Positions 1 through 12,858 are shown, counted from the first letter of the stretch. The stretch is DNA of 64,000 nt from Ricordea florida (GCA_949710005.1 OX453273.1:6546206-6610205), one strand, 5' to 3'. Program-made: numbers and translations. Notes: generated from the sequence alone by a model not told the origin.

Positions 1-783
1 TATTCCTACGGCATTTTAGTGCGACTCGCGATACCGGAAGAAGCAACATGGTTACCTACCTTGCTTGTACCCATCGGCGTAGCGATAGGGGTGTACTTGG
101 TTGGGAACATCGGTCGCGAAAGAGGCGATTTCAAATATCCTTTATTAGGATCGTTTTTATCAAACATTATTTTGACGTGTCTCACTGGCAAGGAAGCTGG
201 TCTGATGTACGTCGCTCTGATTGCGGCGATATTTTTTCAAAACTACCGCCAATACCGCAAGGAAAAACGCCCTCAGAGGACATTTTGCAAACGTTTGCAG
301 TACCTTGCGTTCGGAGCTCTAGCAATTAGTTGTCTCTGGGGATCGTTCCTGTACTTCAACGCGCAAGTTACAACCGAAGATGGTGAAACCGTGAAATTGC
401 GTGACGCGGTAAATCACTTTTTCAACTCACCAGTGTGGTTAGAGTTTAAAGATGTTTTCTGGGGTCTGTATGAGGAAGGGCAGAAGCACGGGTGGGACAA
501 CATGTATGAAGAGTTTGTTAAGGCTTTGGATCCGAGAGGAGAGCAAAATGCTTATCGGGTGCTAGGGTTAACGGAGGACGCAACTCAACAAGAAATAAAG
601 AAACGTTACAAAAAACTCGCACTTAAATGGCACCCTGATCGACACACGGACAACAAGGAAGAGGCGCAGAAAAAGTTCATAGAAATTCAACAAGCGTACG
701 AGATTCTGTCAAACATCAAGGCAAAGAGAGCGTCTACAAACTCTCAATCTCGTTCCGACGAAAGAGATCACACAGAGTTTTAA
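1..783 (+). CDS. DNAJC22: DnaJ homolog subfamily C member 22-like, 3' part
   Basis: The reading frame is open at base 1 and ends with TAA at 781-783, so the 5' part of the gene lies outside the window. The protein has hydrophobic segments near bases 50-110 ([14 protein letters not shown]), 200-235 and 300-355, then a C-terminal J domain from about base 545, with the HPD motif (KWHPDRH) near base 630. Several membrane spans followed by a C-terminal rather than N-terminal J domain is the architecture of DNAJC22, an endomembrane co-chaperone thought to stimulate Hsc70 ATPase. No splice junction is needed within the visible part. The J domain is certain; the subfamily rests on architecture. Confidence 0.8.
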   Translation, partial: YSYGILVRLAIPEEATWLPTLLVPIGVAIGVYLVGNIGRERGDFKYPLLGSFLSNIILTCLTGKEAGLMYVALIAAIFFQNYRQYRKEKRPQRTFCKRLQYLAFGALAISCLWGSFLYFNAQVTTEDGETVKLRDAVNHFFNSPVWLEFKDVFWGLYEEGQKHGWDNMYEEFVKALDPRGEQNAYRVLGLTEDATQQEIKKRYKKLALKWHPDRHTDNKEEAQKKFIEIQQAYEILSNIKAKRASTNSQSRSDERDHTEF

Positions 784-2989
784 ACAAAGGATAGTTTACA
801 GTTGCCAAATTAAAGTTTTAGAGTTTAATTATTCAACTTATGACATAAACTGGTGGTACAAGAGAGACCGTTTGAGTTGTGACACCTGTTCATATTGTTG
901 AGATAGAAATATTTTTATAATCCATTCAGTTTATTTGTTCATTGCAAAACACGGTGCTCTTGATGAATTCTGAACAGGTTCCTTTCACTCCAAGAAGTAC
1001 ACTGAATGGTATGCAACTTCTCCTTAGGGATGGACCATTTTATTTTTGAGGGTGGGGGGAGGGGCTGGTAAATTTTAGAAATTTTTTTCCCTCCCTTTGG
1101 GCTGTACAAGGATTTTTTTTAGCAACTTAACATAAAAATGTCTGTCATTTTTCCCTTGGCCCTGGCACTGTGTAGGAAGTTTTTTCTATACTTTTGATAT
1201 GCAGGAATTTTTTTGGTAATTGCCCAAACGTCCCCCCCCCCTTAAATATAAAATAGTCCTTCCAATACTATATCATTACACAGTCAGGCCAATGTCAGGG
1301 TTGTTGCAAAGCACCAGCTACCAGCAAAAATCACTAGGTGACAAAAAGCTGATCGCTGGCTGAATTTTGGCTGTTGTTTGACTCATGGGGGTCAACGTTC
1401 TTTCTTCCCACAACCTTGACCCCAATGAAATTGTCTGAACTTCATTCAGGGCAATATTCAAAACAACAAGACGACACTGAATATTTTATTGAATTTTATT
1501 AAAATATTGGATGCTGGAAAATCCCCCTGTAATCTCCAGTAAACCAACACTAGCAGTAAGCTTGGGTTACCTTTGATCTCATAATAATAATAACAATAAT
1601 AAAATATCTGGGGGATGTCAACATTACCCATAGGTTCTTTTGAGATGAGTCCTGTTAAAGGTTGCTTAAAAAAATATGTTGATATGTGACAAAGTATCAA
1701 TATTTTAAAGATGAGTTGCATATTGTTACTTCTTGTAGCAAAAGGGTAGGAAAGGCTAGGAGCAGTAAACAAAGTTTTGTAAGGAAAAGAATCAACCTTT
1801 CATTCAAATCCATGCAATCTCATCCTTATGTCCATATTTGAGCCTAAAATATTGTTATATAGGTTGTTCCACTAGTCAGCATCATAAAGTTGACATAAAT
1901 TCATCCTAATGTCTGACCATTGAAGGACATGAAATGGGGTATCTTATGTCTGCAACATAAGTACACATCCCTATTGTTTCATATTTATTAATTTTGTTGG
2001 CCACCTCTATCCTTTAGAAGGCCAAGGAAATTTGACTACCCTCTTGTTTGATGCAAGACAAGAGTGAGGATGTTCTGTTAGCAAAATTGTAGTATTACAA
2101 GGGAAAATCCCTTCATAGAGCTAAATCAGGTTTAATTGAAAATCATAGTATCATTGCACAAACTGGTTTGGAGATGCAGTTGTAGCCGTTCATTTCTCAG
2201 TGTCAAGAGTTTTACAATCAAATAATATAACTGAACTGGATGATGGTATTAATTTTATCACAAAAACAGAACATTGACTTTTTACATGGTGATCTGACTT
2301 GTGTTCATATTTAATATTTTGTACACTTAAAGAATGTGGGATACATGGTGGTCCCAGCATGCAGCACATGACAAGTAATGGCATGACTTGGGTTTCAAAG
2401 GGCAAAACCTTGACAGAAAAAGGGAAAAGTAATTCCTCTGTTCCCTTTTTGTCTTTTGCTACCCAGTTTTATTATCTTCTGTGAGGCAATTCCCCAGCCC
2501 CAGTAAGAGGACAGGATACCTGAATACTAATTCTGACTTAAAGCAAAACCTAAAGAAAACACCCACAAAAACTCATGTTGAAAAATTGAGCAGTAGGTCA
2601 AAATAAGAGCAAAGCTGCAAGGTTTTATGCAATATCCTAAGGACTAGTGTATGGCCCATTGATAAGATATTAAAAGATTGCACGTAGGAAGCCACTTTAT
2701 AACAAAAAACATTTATTTCTTGTTTATCATTTACTTAGAGTAATATAACTCAATTTAAAACTTACCACAAATTTTTCTTCTCTTGAATACTTCCCAAAAA
2801 CTTCTTGATAAAATCTAACTACCTACAAGAATACAAGCTAAACCTTCAATACGCAATAAAGACATCCACAGAGCTTTTAACTCTCAGAATCTCCTCCTTA
2901 AGGTACATCTGAAAATTCTTTCTGCCCTTATCGTAGAGCAGTAGAGGACACATTCTTATTCAATACACTGGAACTCATACTGGTTCATT
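784..2989. other. intergenic host DNA between DNAJC22-like and PEX12 genes
   Basis: No coding region is supported here. The first few hundred bases are presumably the 3' UTR of the J-domain gene. One MITE-like palindrome (1024-1265) is listed separately. Short open frames have no recognisable composition or splice context. Confidence 0.6.
1024..1265. repeat. MITE-like palindromic repeat
   Basis: The ends are imperfect inverted copies: GGACCATTTTATTTTTGAGG near 1031 faces the complement of CTTAAATATAAAATAGTCC near 1241-1259, with G-rich then C-rich runs just inside. This resembles the small non-autonomous DNA transposons common in coral genomes. No clear target duplication was found. Confidence 0.45.
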
Positions 2990-4821
2990 TTACATGGTGC
3001 TATCAATATACAGTCTCGCCAGTTGTTTTGTGGCACTAGGAAGATGGGTGACTGGACAGCAGCCATGTTGACTTAGGTACTGGTGAATGCAGGGGTAACA
3101 GAACACATATCCAGATGAGGAAAGTGCTGTGGGATTGGTGCAAACTCTCTGGCACAAAGGGCACTGGGCAGGATGAGGGGGGAGTGGGACTCCATGTTGT
3201 GCTGGCTGTGATAAAAAAGAACAGGACATTTCTATCACTACTATCCTTCAAAACAGGAGAAGCAGTACGATAGTGGTGAGCTTGCTGGACTTCCCAATAG
3301 GAGGTCTGAGGTGTAGCCCTGGTGATGGCACTGTGTTGTTTCCTTAAAAAGAAACTTACTTCACACTGTCTCTTCCCACTCAGGTGTATAAATGGGTACC
3401 AGTGACTTTTGGGATGGCAATTCTGGGTTTCCTTTTTCTAGACTAAAACCTTCAACCCATAGATTAGATTCCTGAAAAATGAGAGTCAATCCTAGATCCG
3501 AGTCTCTGATTTCTATACTCTATCCCAGACTTAAATGACTGAAAGCCGACCGCTTTACAGATGTACATATCTACAGTATATAGGGGAGCAGGGTTGGCGC
3601 AGTGGTGAGAGCGCTCCACTTCCACCAATGTGGCCCAAGGTTTGATTCCCGGCCCTGGCGTCATTCGTGGGCTGAGTTTGTTGGTTCTCTACTTTGCTCC
3701 AAGAGGTTTTTCTCTGGGTACTCCAGTTGTCCCGTCTCCACCAAAACCAACATTTGATTTGATTTGTGCTTTACAATGTCCCCAATTAGTACATCAGTAC
3801 TAGATACAGTTGACACTCAAATGAAGTTCATTATTATTATTACTATATAGCCCGTAAATAGCATTAACCACTCTCCCTGCCCCACTCTGAGTGGAAATCT
3901 AGTAGCTTGATATACGTGTAGAAGAAGAATGTGAAAATTGCCCAGTATGAAATTTCTCACCTTGGGTTGAGGAGGTGGTGGAGGAATTGGTAACTGTGTC
4001 ACAGATCTTGTGGAGCCCTTATTATCACTGGAATACCACCAGTCTATGAACTTTAGAAAGAACACTATCACAGGTAAGCCATTAGCTAACACCAAGACAA
4101 GAAGACTTGAAACAGAGCCAGGGATGGATGTTACACGTTCCACTAATGTCCCTCCACTGAGGAAGCTGTGGGATGCATTTTGGCTGCTTTGGTTGAGAAT
4201 GTCCTGCCTCGTCAACCTTTGCAGCGACAGACCAATAGTATGTAACAATGGAGAGTGAACTCCGCAGAATTTAAAAATATAAAGCAAATGATAGCAGAGA
4301 AATACGGTTTCCCAAGTAAAATGCACATAGGGGTAAACATAAATAAAGATCCTCTTTAAATGAAGCAAATACGATCGTTTTCTTGATGAATAAGAAGAAA
4401 GCATTCCATTAATACCCTGTTCTCTTATCCTCTCGAACAGGTCATCAAGTTTACGTTTTCCATAAGGAACTCCAACAAGCATTAACAACGACAAATATCT
4501 CTGCTTTGGTGAAAGTTTCAGTGCCTTATTTCCACTTACATGTCTGCTTACTCTTTTAAGGCCGTAAAAATTTTCAGAAATAGATCCATCAAATTTCTTC
4601 AGGTAGTGATTCTGTACAATATAATCCAAAAGGACGTACAATTCATCCCCAAATCGCCAAACCCATCCCCATCTATCCGGATTAGAACTTGCTAAGACTT
4701 TCAAAGCGTAGGTTATAGCAGGCCGTAAAACTGCTGCCATTGATTCTTCTGCGACGACCTCAAAAATAGTAGGATTTTCGCTAGAAGCTCCCTGGTTCAA
4801 GTGAGCTGCAAATTCCGCCAT
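2990..4821 (-). CDS. PEX12: peroxisome assembly protein 12 (peroxin-12), two exons
   Basis: CDS is complement(join(2990..3205, 3961..4821)), 358 residues, close to the family length of about 360. The start at 4821 (MAEFAAHLNQGASS) is preferred over an upstream in-frame ATG at 4965 because peroxin-12 begins with this segment. Exon 1 ends in ...CCCAAG followed by GTGAG; exon 2 follows ...TTATCACAG, both in phase 0. Exon 1 carries hydrophobic spans of the membrane domain; exon 2 carries the degenerate RING: CPLC, then SGYVFCYPC, then GCCPVT. PEX12 works with PEX2 and PEX10 as the peroxisomal ubiquitin ligase that recycles the import receptor PEX5. It is head-to-head with the GTPase gene, suggesting a shared promoter at 4822-5513. 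Confidence 0.92.
3583..3845 (+). repeat. tRNA-derived SINE, cnidarian type
   Basis: The head has an A-box-like TGGCGCAGTGG (3595) and a B-box-like GGTTTGATTCC (about 3640). The body includes GAGTTTGTTGGTTCTCTACT and CTCTGGGTACTCC, and the tail ends in a short ATT microsatellite. This layout matches a SINE family widespread in anthozoans. It sits in the single PEX12 intron. Confidence 0.75.
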
Positions 4822-5513
4822 TTTGGCACATGTACTACTTGCTGTGCCACCACGCAAGAATAAAGCTTGGTTACCACAGTAAGCGGTGAGATTTCGCGGT
4901 ATGCTATAGAGAGAGAAAAGTTCATGACTTGTAGAAATGTGATAATGGACAGAAAGCCCGGGCATTTGACTAAGTCTGTGCAGGATATTGCTGGATCACT
5001 GTTCTGGATAAAGGCAGGTGTTTCTTTTATTAACATTCTTGGGGAAAGACATTCCATGAATGTTTTCCCTACACCAATAACAGCCATAATGTTCTCATGT
5101 TTACTTCCATTGAACAAGATAAATGGTTTACGGTCATCTCGCTCCCAGTCACTTCGCTCTATATCAGTCACTTCGATCCACATCATAGTCACTTCGATTC
5201 ACATCATATTAAATCAGATCGCTCCATGTTTTTCTACATTTGAAATCACGGGTATTTTTAAGAAAGCTGAAAACAGATAATCTACCATCACTTCAGAGAA
5301 AAGCAACAGTAGGTTCGAATTCTAGATGATACCATTTTACTGGATTCAGAACGGGCTAGATCTCCTGTTATACCCATGGTTCATTGTGCATGCTTTAGCT
5401 GTATTGTTTAAAACATACAGGTACATACGGATGCATAATGTACGTAATAAAGTGCTTTATGGGGTTATACGGAAATTTCAACCTTAATGCATTTTATGTG
5501 ATTATAAATCCAG

Positions 5514-8500
5514 GTTGTGGGAATAGGGAATGATGGTACTGGTAAAACCTGTCTAGTGAAGAATTTCTGTGAAAAGAAGGTAAAGTTTTACTCAACAGGC
5601 TGCGTTAATTTTGTACCTGAAATTATAATATTATGCTAAATATATCTTTCTCTGAATCTTGCATCTTTTTTTTGTTTTTCTGTACAGTTTTCAAAGAATT
5701 ACCATTCAACAATTGGGGTTGATTATGGTATGTCTATGTGAAGTAAAAAAAAAAAACTGTTGCTATAAAGTTATCTCCTCGGTTCTATGATTTTCGGTTG
5801 TTTTGGAATATTTATTACTTCTCAGACAAAATCGTTTCTGACCATCCTCTTTTTTTAGGATTTAAATTGCACAAGGTCAATGGTATTGAATGTAAGTGAA
5901 GCATCCTACTTTATAATTTAGTAAGTAAGTAAGTAAGTAAGTAACGGCTTTATTTAACGAGGGTAGTACATAATAGTACAAAAGTACTAACAAACTTGTA
6001 GCCCTCACGAAATACAGATTAAAATTTATAAACACCTAAAAATCGACTAAATACGTAATAATACAGACCTAAAAAGTATATAAAAGCTAATGCATTGCAA
6101 ATCACGGACAAAAATGTACTAAAAATTTTTGTTCATCTAATAACAACTTTTCAAATTTCTTTCTAAACAAGCTAGCCGATGCCTGCCTTCTTAAATTTAA
6201 TGATAAACTATTCCAAAGTTGAGCCACTGTAACAGAGAACATTTTGCCACCCTCAGTTTTCCTGTTAACCTTAGGACAAATCAAATTTAAATTTGCATGT
6301 CTAGTATTTCTAGCATGCATTTGGCTATTCAATTTTAACGCTTCAAAAATATATGATGGAACTTCACCATTTACACGTTTATAAGTCAAACTACATTTAT
6401 TCACTTTAATTTCTTCATAGAAAGGAAGCCATCCCAACTTATTAAAAAGTTCAACTGACGGTGATAGTCTTGAGGAATCTAAAATCACCCTTGCAGCCCT
6501 TTTTTGCAGTTGTAATACCCTAGTTTGATTTGCTTTACTACAAATAGACCATGTAATAGATCCATACATCATAACAGGCTTAATAATAGCGTTATAGTAT
6601 AATTGCCTTTGATTAACTGACAAACAGTTTCTGATCCTCTTTAGTATTCCAATACGTTTCGCAAGCTTTCCACAAATGTAATCAATATGTTCATTAAAAC
6701 TAAGTTTATCATCAACAACTAAACCAAGTAACTTTGTACTTGAAACTCGCTTAATGTCTTGCGGTACTGGTGGACTCAGTTCACCAATCATAGAAGCCAG
6801 ACGTTTCCCAGTAATTAGTAGAAACTTTGTCTTTTTTTCATTCAGTGGCATCTTATTACCAGCAGCCCAATCTTGAACATTGACAACAGATTCCTCCAAG
6901 GATTTTATTAGCTGGTGTAGTTCTTTATAATCAGCTGACTTCGATATAGTAGTATCGTCTGCATACAAATCCAGCTCAGCATTACCAATGTGCAAGGGAA
7001 GGTCATTTATGAAGATTTTAAAAAATAGAGGCCCCAATATGGACCCTTGTGGAATCCCATGGCAGATTTCTCTCATAGTTGATCGTGCTCCAGACAACTG
7101 AACACACTGTTTCCTTTGATGCAGATATGACTTTGTCCAAGCAATAGCATTTTCATCAAAGCCATAGATCTTCAGTTTTAATAAAAGCAGAGAATGATCA
7201 AGCATGTCAAAAGCTTTTTGATAGTCTACCGTTACCATGCCAGTTACACGATTGTTATCCAGTTCAAACAGCAACTGATCAATGATCTTTATAAGTGCTG
7301 TTTCAGTGCTGTGATGACATCGAAAACCAGATTGTTTTTTAATTATCTTATTTTTTAATTTAATTATCTTAAGTGTTAATAGAACCTCAAATTGGTAACT
7401 GTTAATTTTACAAACAATATTTTATCATTATTTTCACAAATCAATTGTATAGCAATTCATGATTACACTAATATTTCTAATTGAGTTTTGGTTTTGGCTC
7501 TCTATATTCCTTCCCTTTTGATCACTGTTCAAAGTTTAATTTCAAGTTAATATGAAGACATAATATGTTTCTTCTTATAGACAGGATTAATTTTTGGGAT
7601 TTTGGTGGTCATGAAGACTTTGATGAGATAAGAGCCCAACTTTATGGACAAACACAGGTTTGTATACTAGACATGTATGCTTGACTAGTCACTGTGTGCA
7701 CTTTGGTAATAAGCTAGAAAAGATGTTTAAAAAATGAAAGATTGTTATAGTAATATGAGCAACTTAAGCAGTTGCAAAGATATAAAGACCTGAAAAAAAT
7801 TCAGGCTTGAATGGGATTTGAACCCTTGACCTTGGGATACTGATGCAATGCTGTAACTAACTGAGCTATGAAACCAACTGGGAGCTGGTCATTTGTGAGT
7901 TTGTAATATATACCCATAGAGGATAGAAAATAGTGTCTTGAACAGAGCCTGCAGAGGCAGTGGGATTCCTTTGAATGATTTTTATTGGTTAAGCAAATGT
8001 TCAACACACAAATCATGAAACCCCCCTTTGTTTCCTGTGAGAAGGTACAGCCTGTTGTTACAGATAATTGATTCATTTGATTCTTAATTGACATTTATTT
8101 CTTTACTGTTAGTTATTTGATGGTTGCTTATTGACTTTCAAGTTATTCACAGTCACTCATTACCAAATAGTTATTTAGTTCTTTTATTGGTTCTTTTCCG
8201 TGTCTTTTATTATTAAGCTTTTGTTTTCTCATTTCAAATTTTATCATAAGACATAAAAATGTAAGCAGTTCAATTAGAAGTTCAGTAAAATAAAATACAC
8301 TGATGAAAAACATTATAGCCAGGATAGGCCAAGCCCCCTAGACCCCAACCCTGTAACACAGTTCAACTTGGGTATCTTGAGCTCTCAAGGGAGTTGACAA
8401 ATATTTGGCTGTAGTGTATTGATCTCGTACCGGGTAACTCTAGACAGCAAACCTAGTATAAGTTCAAAGGTCATGTAAAAATTCTGTGGAACTTACTTCA

Positions 8501-9330
8501 GCGAATGCACCCGCTACTTGCAGTAATACTACTGCAGTGGGAACACTTTCATGCTGTAAAATGATTGCACCCCAGTAATAGTAACTCTCTATATGTGTAA
8601 CATGATTGTAAATAAAGAGCAGTGAGCCTTTTGGCAAGGAGAAGAGCAAGGTCTCTTTAGTCTTAATGATGACAGTACATTGGCAGTAGCATGGAGGGGT
8701 TGAGAGTAGGGCCAGTAATAATTAAATAAAGAAACAAGAACAGGAGTGGACAAGGGAACAGGAGCTTGAGTTTGAGAAAGTGCAGTTTCACTGAACTGTA
8801 TATCAGGGCAGTATACAGCTCTCACGATGTTCATTATCATTAGTGAGAAAGTTAGACACACCTAAATAAACCAAACAACTAACCATTCCCTTAGCTCTGA
8901 AAGCAAAGAAGCTGTCATTGGTGTATAGTGGTTCAATAGAATGAAAAGTTTGAGAGAGCTATGTTGTCTCCTAACAAATCCACAGTTACTATTACAGTAA
9001 TTACGTTATAGTAAAACTTGATTTATTAATGATTTCCTAGTCTTTCTGTATTGGTCAGTTGCCTGAAAGTGTCAGAAATGTTTTAAAATCTATTAAAACA
9101 GACTTTTCCCCATAAAATGCAAACGTTGTTTGTTGTTCAATCTTTTTCAGGCATGTATATTGGTGTTTGATGTAACAAACAAGCTGTCATTTGATTCACT
9201 GGACTATTGGCTTCAGGAGTTCACTGGTAATGGTGGAAAGCAGGCAATTATTGCAGTGGTGGCCAATAAGGTACCTAATCATAACTATAACAAAATTCTC
9301 AAATCTGATTGGCTATCAACTGCCCTGATA

Positions 9331-9365
<35 letters not shown>

Positions 9366-11491
9366 CCATCACGCGCGCGCTTAAATGGCTTTTTTTTCAC
9401 TGCTAGCAAAACAAATCTTGGAATTTCATGTGTTTTGATTAAGAAAAAAATAAGTTTATATATCAAAAATTTTGTTAAAGTTATGATTAACTGGTAATAA
9501 GACTTCGTGTCGTCCAATTCGGTCTGCAATCATACTCGTGATTAAACAAATCGGACTCCTGCTACGCGGTCGTCCGATTTTGTTGATCACTTGTATGATT
9601 TCAGACCGAATTGGACTCCACTCAGTCCTATTACCATTACCTATTCTGACTGAAACAAAACTATATTTATATAATATTAATAAAGTATTATATACAAGGC
9701 TAAAATGTTAAAAGATTTTTGTAATGTTGAAAAGTAAAAACCAAACGTTTTCGGCCGTTTCCCATCATCAGGGTTAAAAAATGACCGTCCGCACGCATGT
9801 ATATATATCTTATGTAATTCCCGTTGGGAAAAGTTTGGATACATAAGAAATTACTTGTTTGTTCAAACTGGGGCGGAATTGTTGGATCATTAGCCCCTCA
9901 ACGATCCTACGCTTGTGGAATGTCTGTGCTGAGGAGAGAACATGCCAGGTGAAAGAATGTGAAGGATTTTCTCACAGGTGTTTTGCAGGTTCAGAGGTGT
10001 AAGCAGGATTTGAATGTTCCGCAATTTGTACTGCTAAATTTCTCAAGTGAACATTATGGACATAATATTAATAATAATACACTGCAGGAAACCAATAATA
10101 TTGAAAGGTGTTGCTCATTTTGCCTACTCATGGACCAGGTACCAGTGGTGCCATTTTCCCCTTTTTTCATAAAAGACAGTGGTTTTTTGTTCTCTTTTTA
10201 CAGTGCATGGTACATTTTCAATAAATAGCTTTATTTATACAAATAACAAATGTATTGATTTACACTTATGTACAATTAAAATAAAAAGATTAAGAGATAA
10301 AAGATGATACACCACCATTTTGTAGGTTCTAAAGAGTTTACCCAAATTCTTAAGCCCTATGCAGCTATAGTTGTAATAATTATTGTAGTATTATATTTTG
10401 ATTATCATCACTGATGACATAGTATCTTTATTTCACACACAGTAATATTGTTTTGTACTCCAGATCGATTTGTCTTCTAGAAGAGTAGTCAGTGGTAAAG
10501 ATGGGCAAAGATGGGCAAAATCACATGATTTAAGGTCAGTTGACAACTTCACAATAGAGTAATTAACAATTATTCACCGAAGGCGAAGTGATTCTTGGTG
10601 AATATTCACCGAGACGAAGTCGAGGTGAATATTCACCGAGAATCACTGAGCCTGAGGCGAATAATTGTTTTAGTATAAATACACAGGTGATTACTTCAAA
10701 AAAGAAAAGAAAAGCATTTTACAACACGAAAAAGTTTTATTTCATCAAAAGCGCGCGAACGACTGGCAGCCATTTTGTTCGTCGAGGTGATTATCGGCTG
10801 ATAATCCGAGATAGCGAACCAATCAGACCGCGCGATTTTGTATAATCACCTGAGTATTTATACTAACACCAAATAAATTGAAAGTAATCTGTTAATAATG
10901 CTGAGTACGTAACACATGGGACAGGTGACAGAAATAGTTCAAGACATCATTACCCTACAAATTACATGTCAATCACTGTAGTCACAGCGAGCGTTATAAA
11001 CAAGCGATTATTGTAAAGTAAGTCAGTTAGAACTCGGTCCATCGAGAGAGAGAGGGTGTGTTAGAGAGATTGAGCGAGCACGTGAACATTGTGAATCTGG
11101 GATAAACTATTGTATGTGATTAAATATTATGTTAATGGCCATGACTACATTCCTAACACAGGAAGTCGCTGGTTCGCAGGTTCAGATGCCACTCCAGTCT
11201 GTTCCTTTCTCAAGCTAAATCACAACTGCTCAAAATGGCATGAGTACTGCACTGTGAGGGTCAAACTACAATTACAAATATTGTTAAAACATGTCATCTC
11301 CTTTATTGTTGACATATCAACAAAATTGCCCCCCACTACCTTTGTTCAACAGGTACTTTGAGACCTCAGCTGCCACTGGTCATGGAGTCTTTGAGATGTT
11401 CAGTAGTGTGCTAGCAGCAGTTGCAGAAGCACGACTTGTTAAACCCAAACCAGTAATAAATCCAGAACACAGTACCACCAAACACAAATGA
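5514..11491 (+). CDS. Rab-like small GTPase, RBJ/DNAJC27 type, without J domain
   Basis: Seven phase-compatible exons: 5514-5579, 5688-5727, 5859-5891, 7581-7657, 9151-9270, 10464-10534, 11353-11491 (TGA). They encode P-loop GNDGTGKT, switch I with STIGVDYG, G3 WDFGGHE, G4 NKID (across the exon 5/6 junction) and G5 ETSA. A first exon with the initiator ATG must lie upstream of 5514 and was not identified. The glycine-rich WDFGGHE form and the IGVDYG switch resemble RBJ (DNAJC27). That protein carries a C-terminal J domain, whereas here translation stops 37 codons after ETSA with a basic tail. The long introns hold a LINE fragment, a SINE and several MITEs. It presumably cycles GDP/GTP in trafficking or signalling; no prenylation cysteines are present. 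Confidence 0.82.
5920..7337 (-). mobile_element. 5'-truncated non-LTR retrotransposon (CR1/L2-like) in an intron
   Basis: On the minus strand, reverse-transcriptase coding runs open from about 7337 to 6102. It has the fingers/palm signature GIPQGSILGPLFF, the catalytic YADDTT, then the thumb region and a conserved C-terminal LWNSLSLNLRRQ. No endonuclease domain or ORF1 remains, so the copy is 5'-truncated. At the 3' side lies a (TTAC)n-type microsatellite tail at 5921-5945, typical of CR1/L2 elements. The coding frame is undamaged, suggesting a fairly recent insertion. It lies in the intron between GTPase exons 5859-5891 and 7581-7657, opposite to the gene. Confidence 0.85.
7795..7885 (-). 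repeat. tRNA-derived SINE head (minus strand)
   Basis: The complement reads as a tRNA-like promoter: A-box TAGCTCAGTTAG, then B-box GGTTCAAATCC, then AAGCCTGAATTTTTTTCAGG. It sits in a GTPase-gene intron. It lacks a complete tRNA fold, so it is a SINE and not a functional tRNA gene. Confidence 0.65.
9460..9650. repeat. palindromic MITE-like repeat
   Basis: CCAATTCGGTCTGCAATCAT near 9513 is mirrored by ATGATTTCAGACCGAATTGG near 9595, and the inner CAAATCGGAC is mirrored by GTCCGATTTTG. It lies in the intron after GTPase exon 9151-9270. A second GC-rich repeat (GTACGCGTCATGCC) begins just upstream at about 9330. Confidence 0.5.
10560..10870. repeat. coral-type MITE-like repeat in last GTPase intron
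   Basis: Repeated GTGAATATTCACCGAG blocks at 10595-10645 are followed by a segment bounded by TAGTATAAATACACAGGTGATTA (10671) and its inverse ATAATCACCTGAGTATTTATACTA (10842). The long open frame across it has no protein-like features. Confidence 0.45.
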
Positions 11492-11691
11492 TGCAGTATC
11501 AACACTGATATGAATGAAAATGTACATAAATCCTAAGCAATGCCTGGAAGACAGAATTCTTAGTCCAGAATGACAGCAGCCCAAATGTATTGTGAAACAA
11601 GCACATGTAATGTTTTTCACATTGAGTTCCTACTCACATTTCGTGATAATTCCGCTTTTTCTGAAATACGAACAATACATTGGTTGTAGGT

Positions 11692-11856
11692 GAAAATGAA
11701 TTTCAGGTCAAAATGGTTCCAAAGTTATTTCATTTGTTTTTTCCTGTTTCAGATTATTGGAGTATTATCGAAATTAATCTGAAACAAAGAAGAAAAGAAA
11801 AACAAATCAAACTAGTTCAGAACCATTTTGACCTGAAATTCATTTAACCTACAACA
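11692..11856. repeat. MITE with long terminal inverted repeats (first of a pair)
   Basis: GTTGTAGGTGAAAATGAATT at the left is mirrored by AATTCATTTAACCTACAAC at the right; the inverted arms extend through TTCAGGTCAAAATGGTT. The centre is also partly palindromic (CTGTTTCAGATTA / TAATCTGAAAC). Confidence 0.65.
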
Positions 11857-11862
11857 TATATA

Positions 11863-11990
11863 CGTTGTAGTTCAATTTTTTCCTTGGTTTAAATTTTATT
11901 TTCCTTTGTTTTCAACTCATTATCAACATTACCATACCAAAAAACAAAGGAAAATAAAATTTAAACCGAGGAAAAAATTGAACTACAACA
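11863..11990. repeat. MITE with long terminal inverted repeats (second of a pair)
   Basis: The left arm GTTGTAGTTCAATTTTTTCC and the right arm GGAAAAAATTGAACTACAAC are near-perfect inverse copies that continue for about 50 bp each. The GTTGTAG/CTACAAC ends match those of the preceding MITE but the interiors differ. The two stand end to end with only a few bases between. Confidence 0.65.
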
Positions 11991-12284
11991 TATACGCTAC
12001 ATATAAAAAAAATGGGGCGCCATTTGTAAATTTATTATTTAGACCGAATTCAAGCCATTATTTCCTTATATGTAAATAATTGAAAATGTCAGACAATTTA
12101 TTTAGAAATAAGACACAAGAACTTGTCGGATGATATGTAAATAATTATTTCAGGGACATTCTGATTTATAAATATTCTTTTTCGATAAAGTAATTATATA
12201 TAAATAATTATTGAAACAACTCCAATTATTTATAAATCAGGCTATCTCTAAAATATGTATTTACATATCATAATATGTACAAAC

Positions 12285-12740
12285 TTATTATTTATAAATA
12301 ATGAAATTTCACTTCGCCAAGTGTAAATTTATTATTTATAAATAATCTACTCACTTGGTGCTCGATTTCATTATTTACAAATCATGCATTTTCATAACAC
12401 CCCTGTTAAACCATTATTTATAAATAATGAAATTTCACTTCGCCAAGTGTAAATTTATTATTTATAAATAATCCACTCACTTGGTGCTTGATTTCATTAT
12501 TTACAAATCATGCATTTTCATAACACCCCTGTTAAACCATTATTTATAAATAATGAAATTTCACTTCGCCAAGTGTAAATTTATTATTTATAAATAATCC
12601 ACTCACTTGGTGCTTGATTTCATTATTTACAAATCATGCATTTTCATAACACCCCTGTTAAACCATTATTTATAAATAATGAAATTTCACTTCGCCAAGT
12701 GTAAATTTATTATTTATAAACAATGGTATTTCACTACGTG
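12285..12740. repeat. 126-bp tandem repeat array in left foldback arm
   Basis: Units start at about 12285, 12411, 12537 and 12663 (spacing 126 bp). Each contains the palindrome ATTATTTATAAATAAT twice and the phrases CACTTCGCCAAGTG and CCACTCACTTGGTG. A matching inverted array is at about 13970-14430 in the right arm. Confidence 0.8.
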
Positions 12741-12858
12741 CCCAAATGTAATCTAAGATGTTTTTAAGGAATTTTGTGATTTACATATCAATTTTGCATC
12801 GCAGTGATAACAATGGGGTGACAGGCCTGCACGACTCCCATCCACGTGTAATAGCCGG

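Noticed and set aside
3464..3664. Protein frame on the minus strand at the SINE
   Set aside because: It is the complement of the SINE head; no splice or conservation evidence.
7801..7885. Functional tRNA gene
   Set aside because: A- and B-box words are present but the cloverleaf cannot be completed and the segment continues into a SINE body.
10588..10845. Basic protein with GEYSPRRSRGEYSPR repeats
   Set aside because: The repeats come from a MITE in an intron of the GTPase gene.
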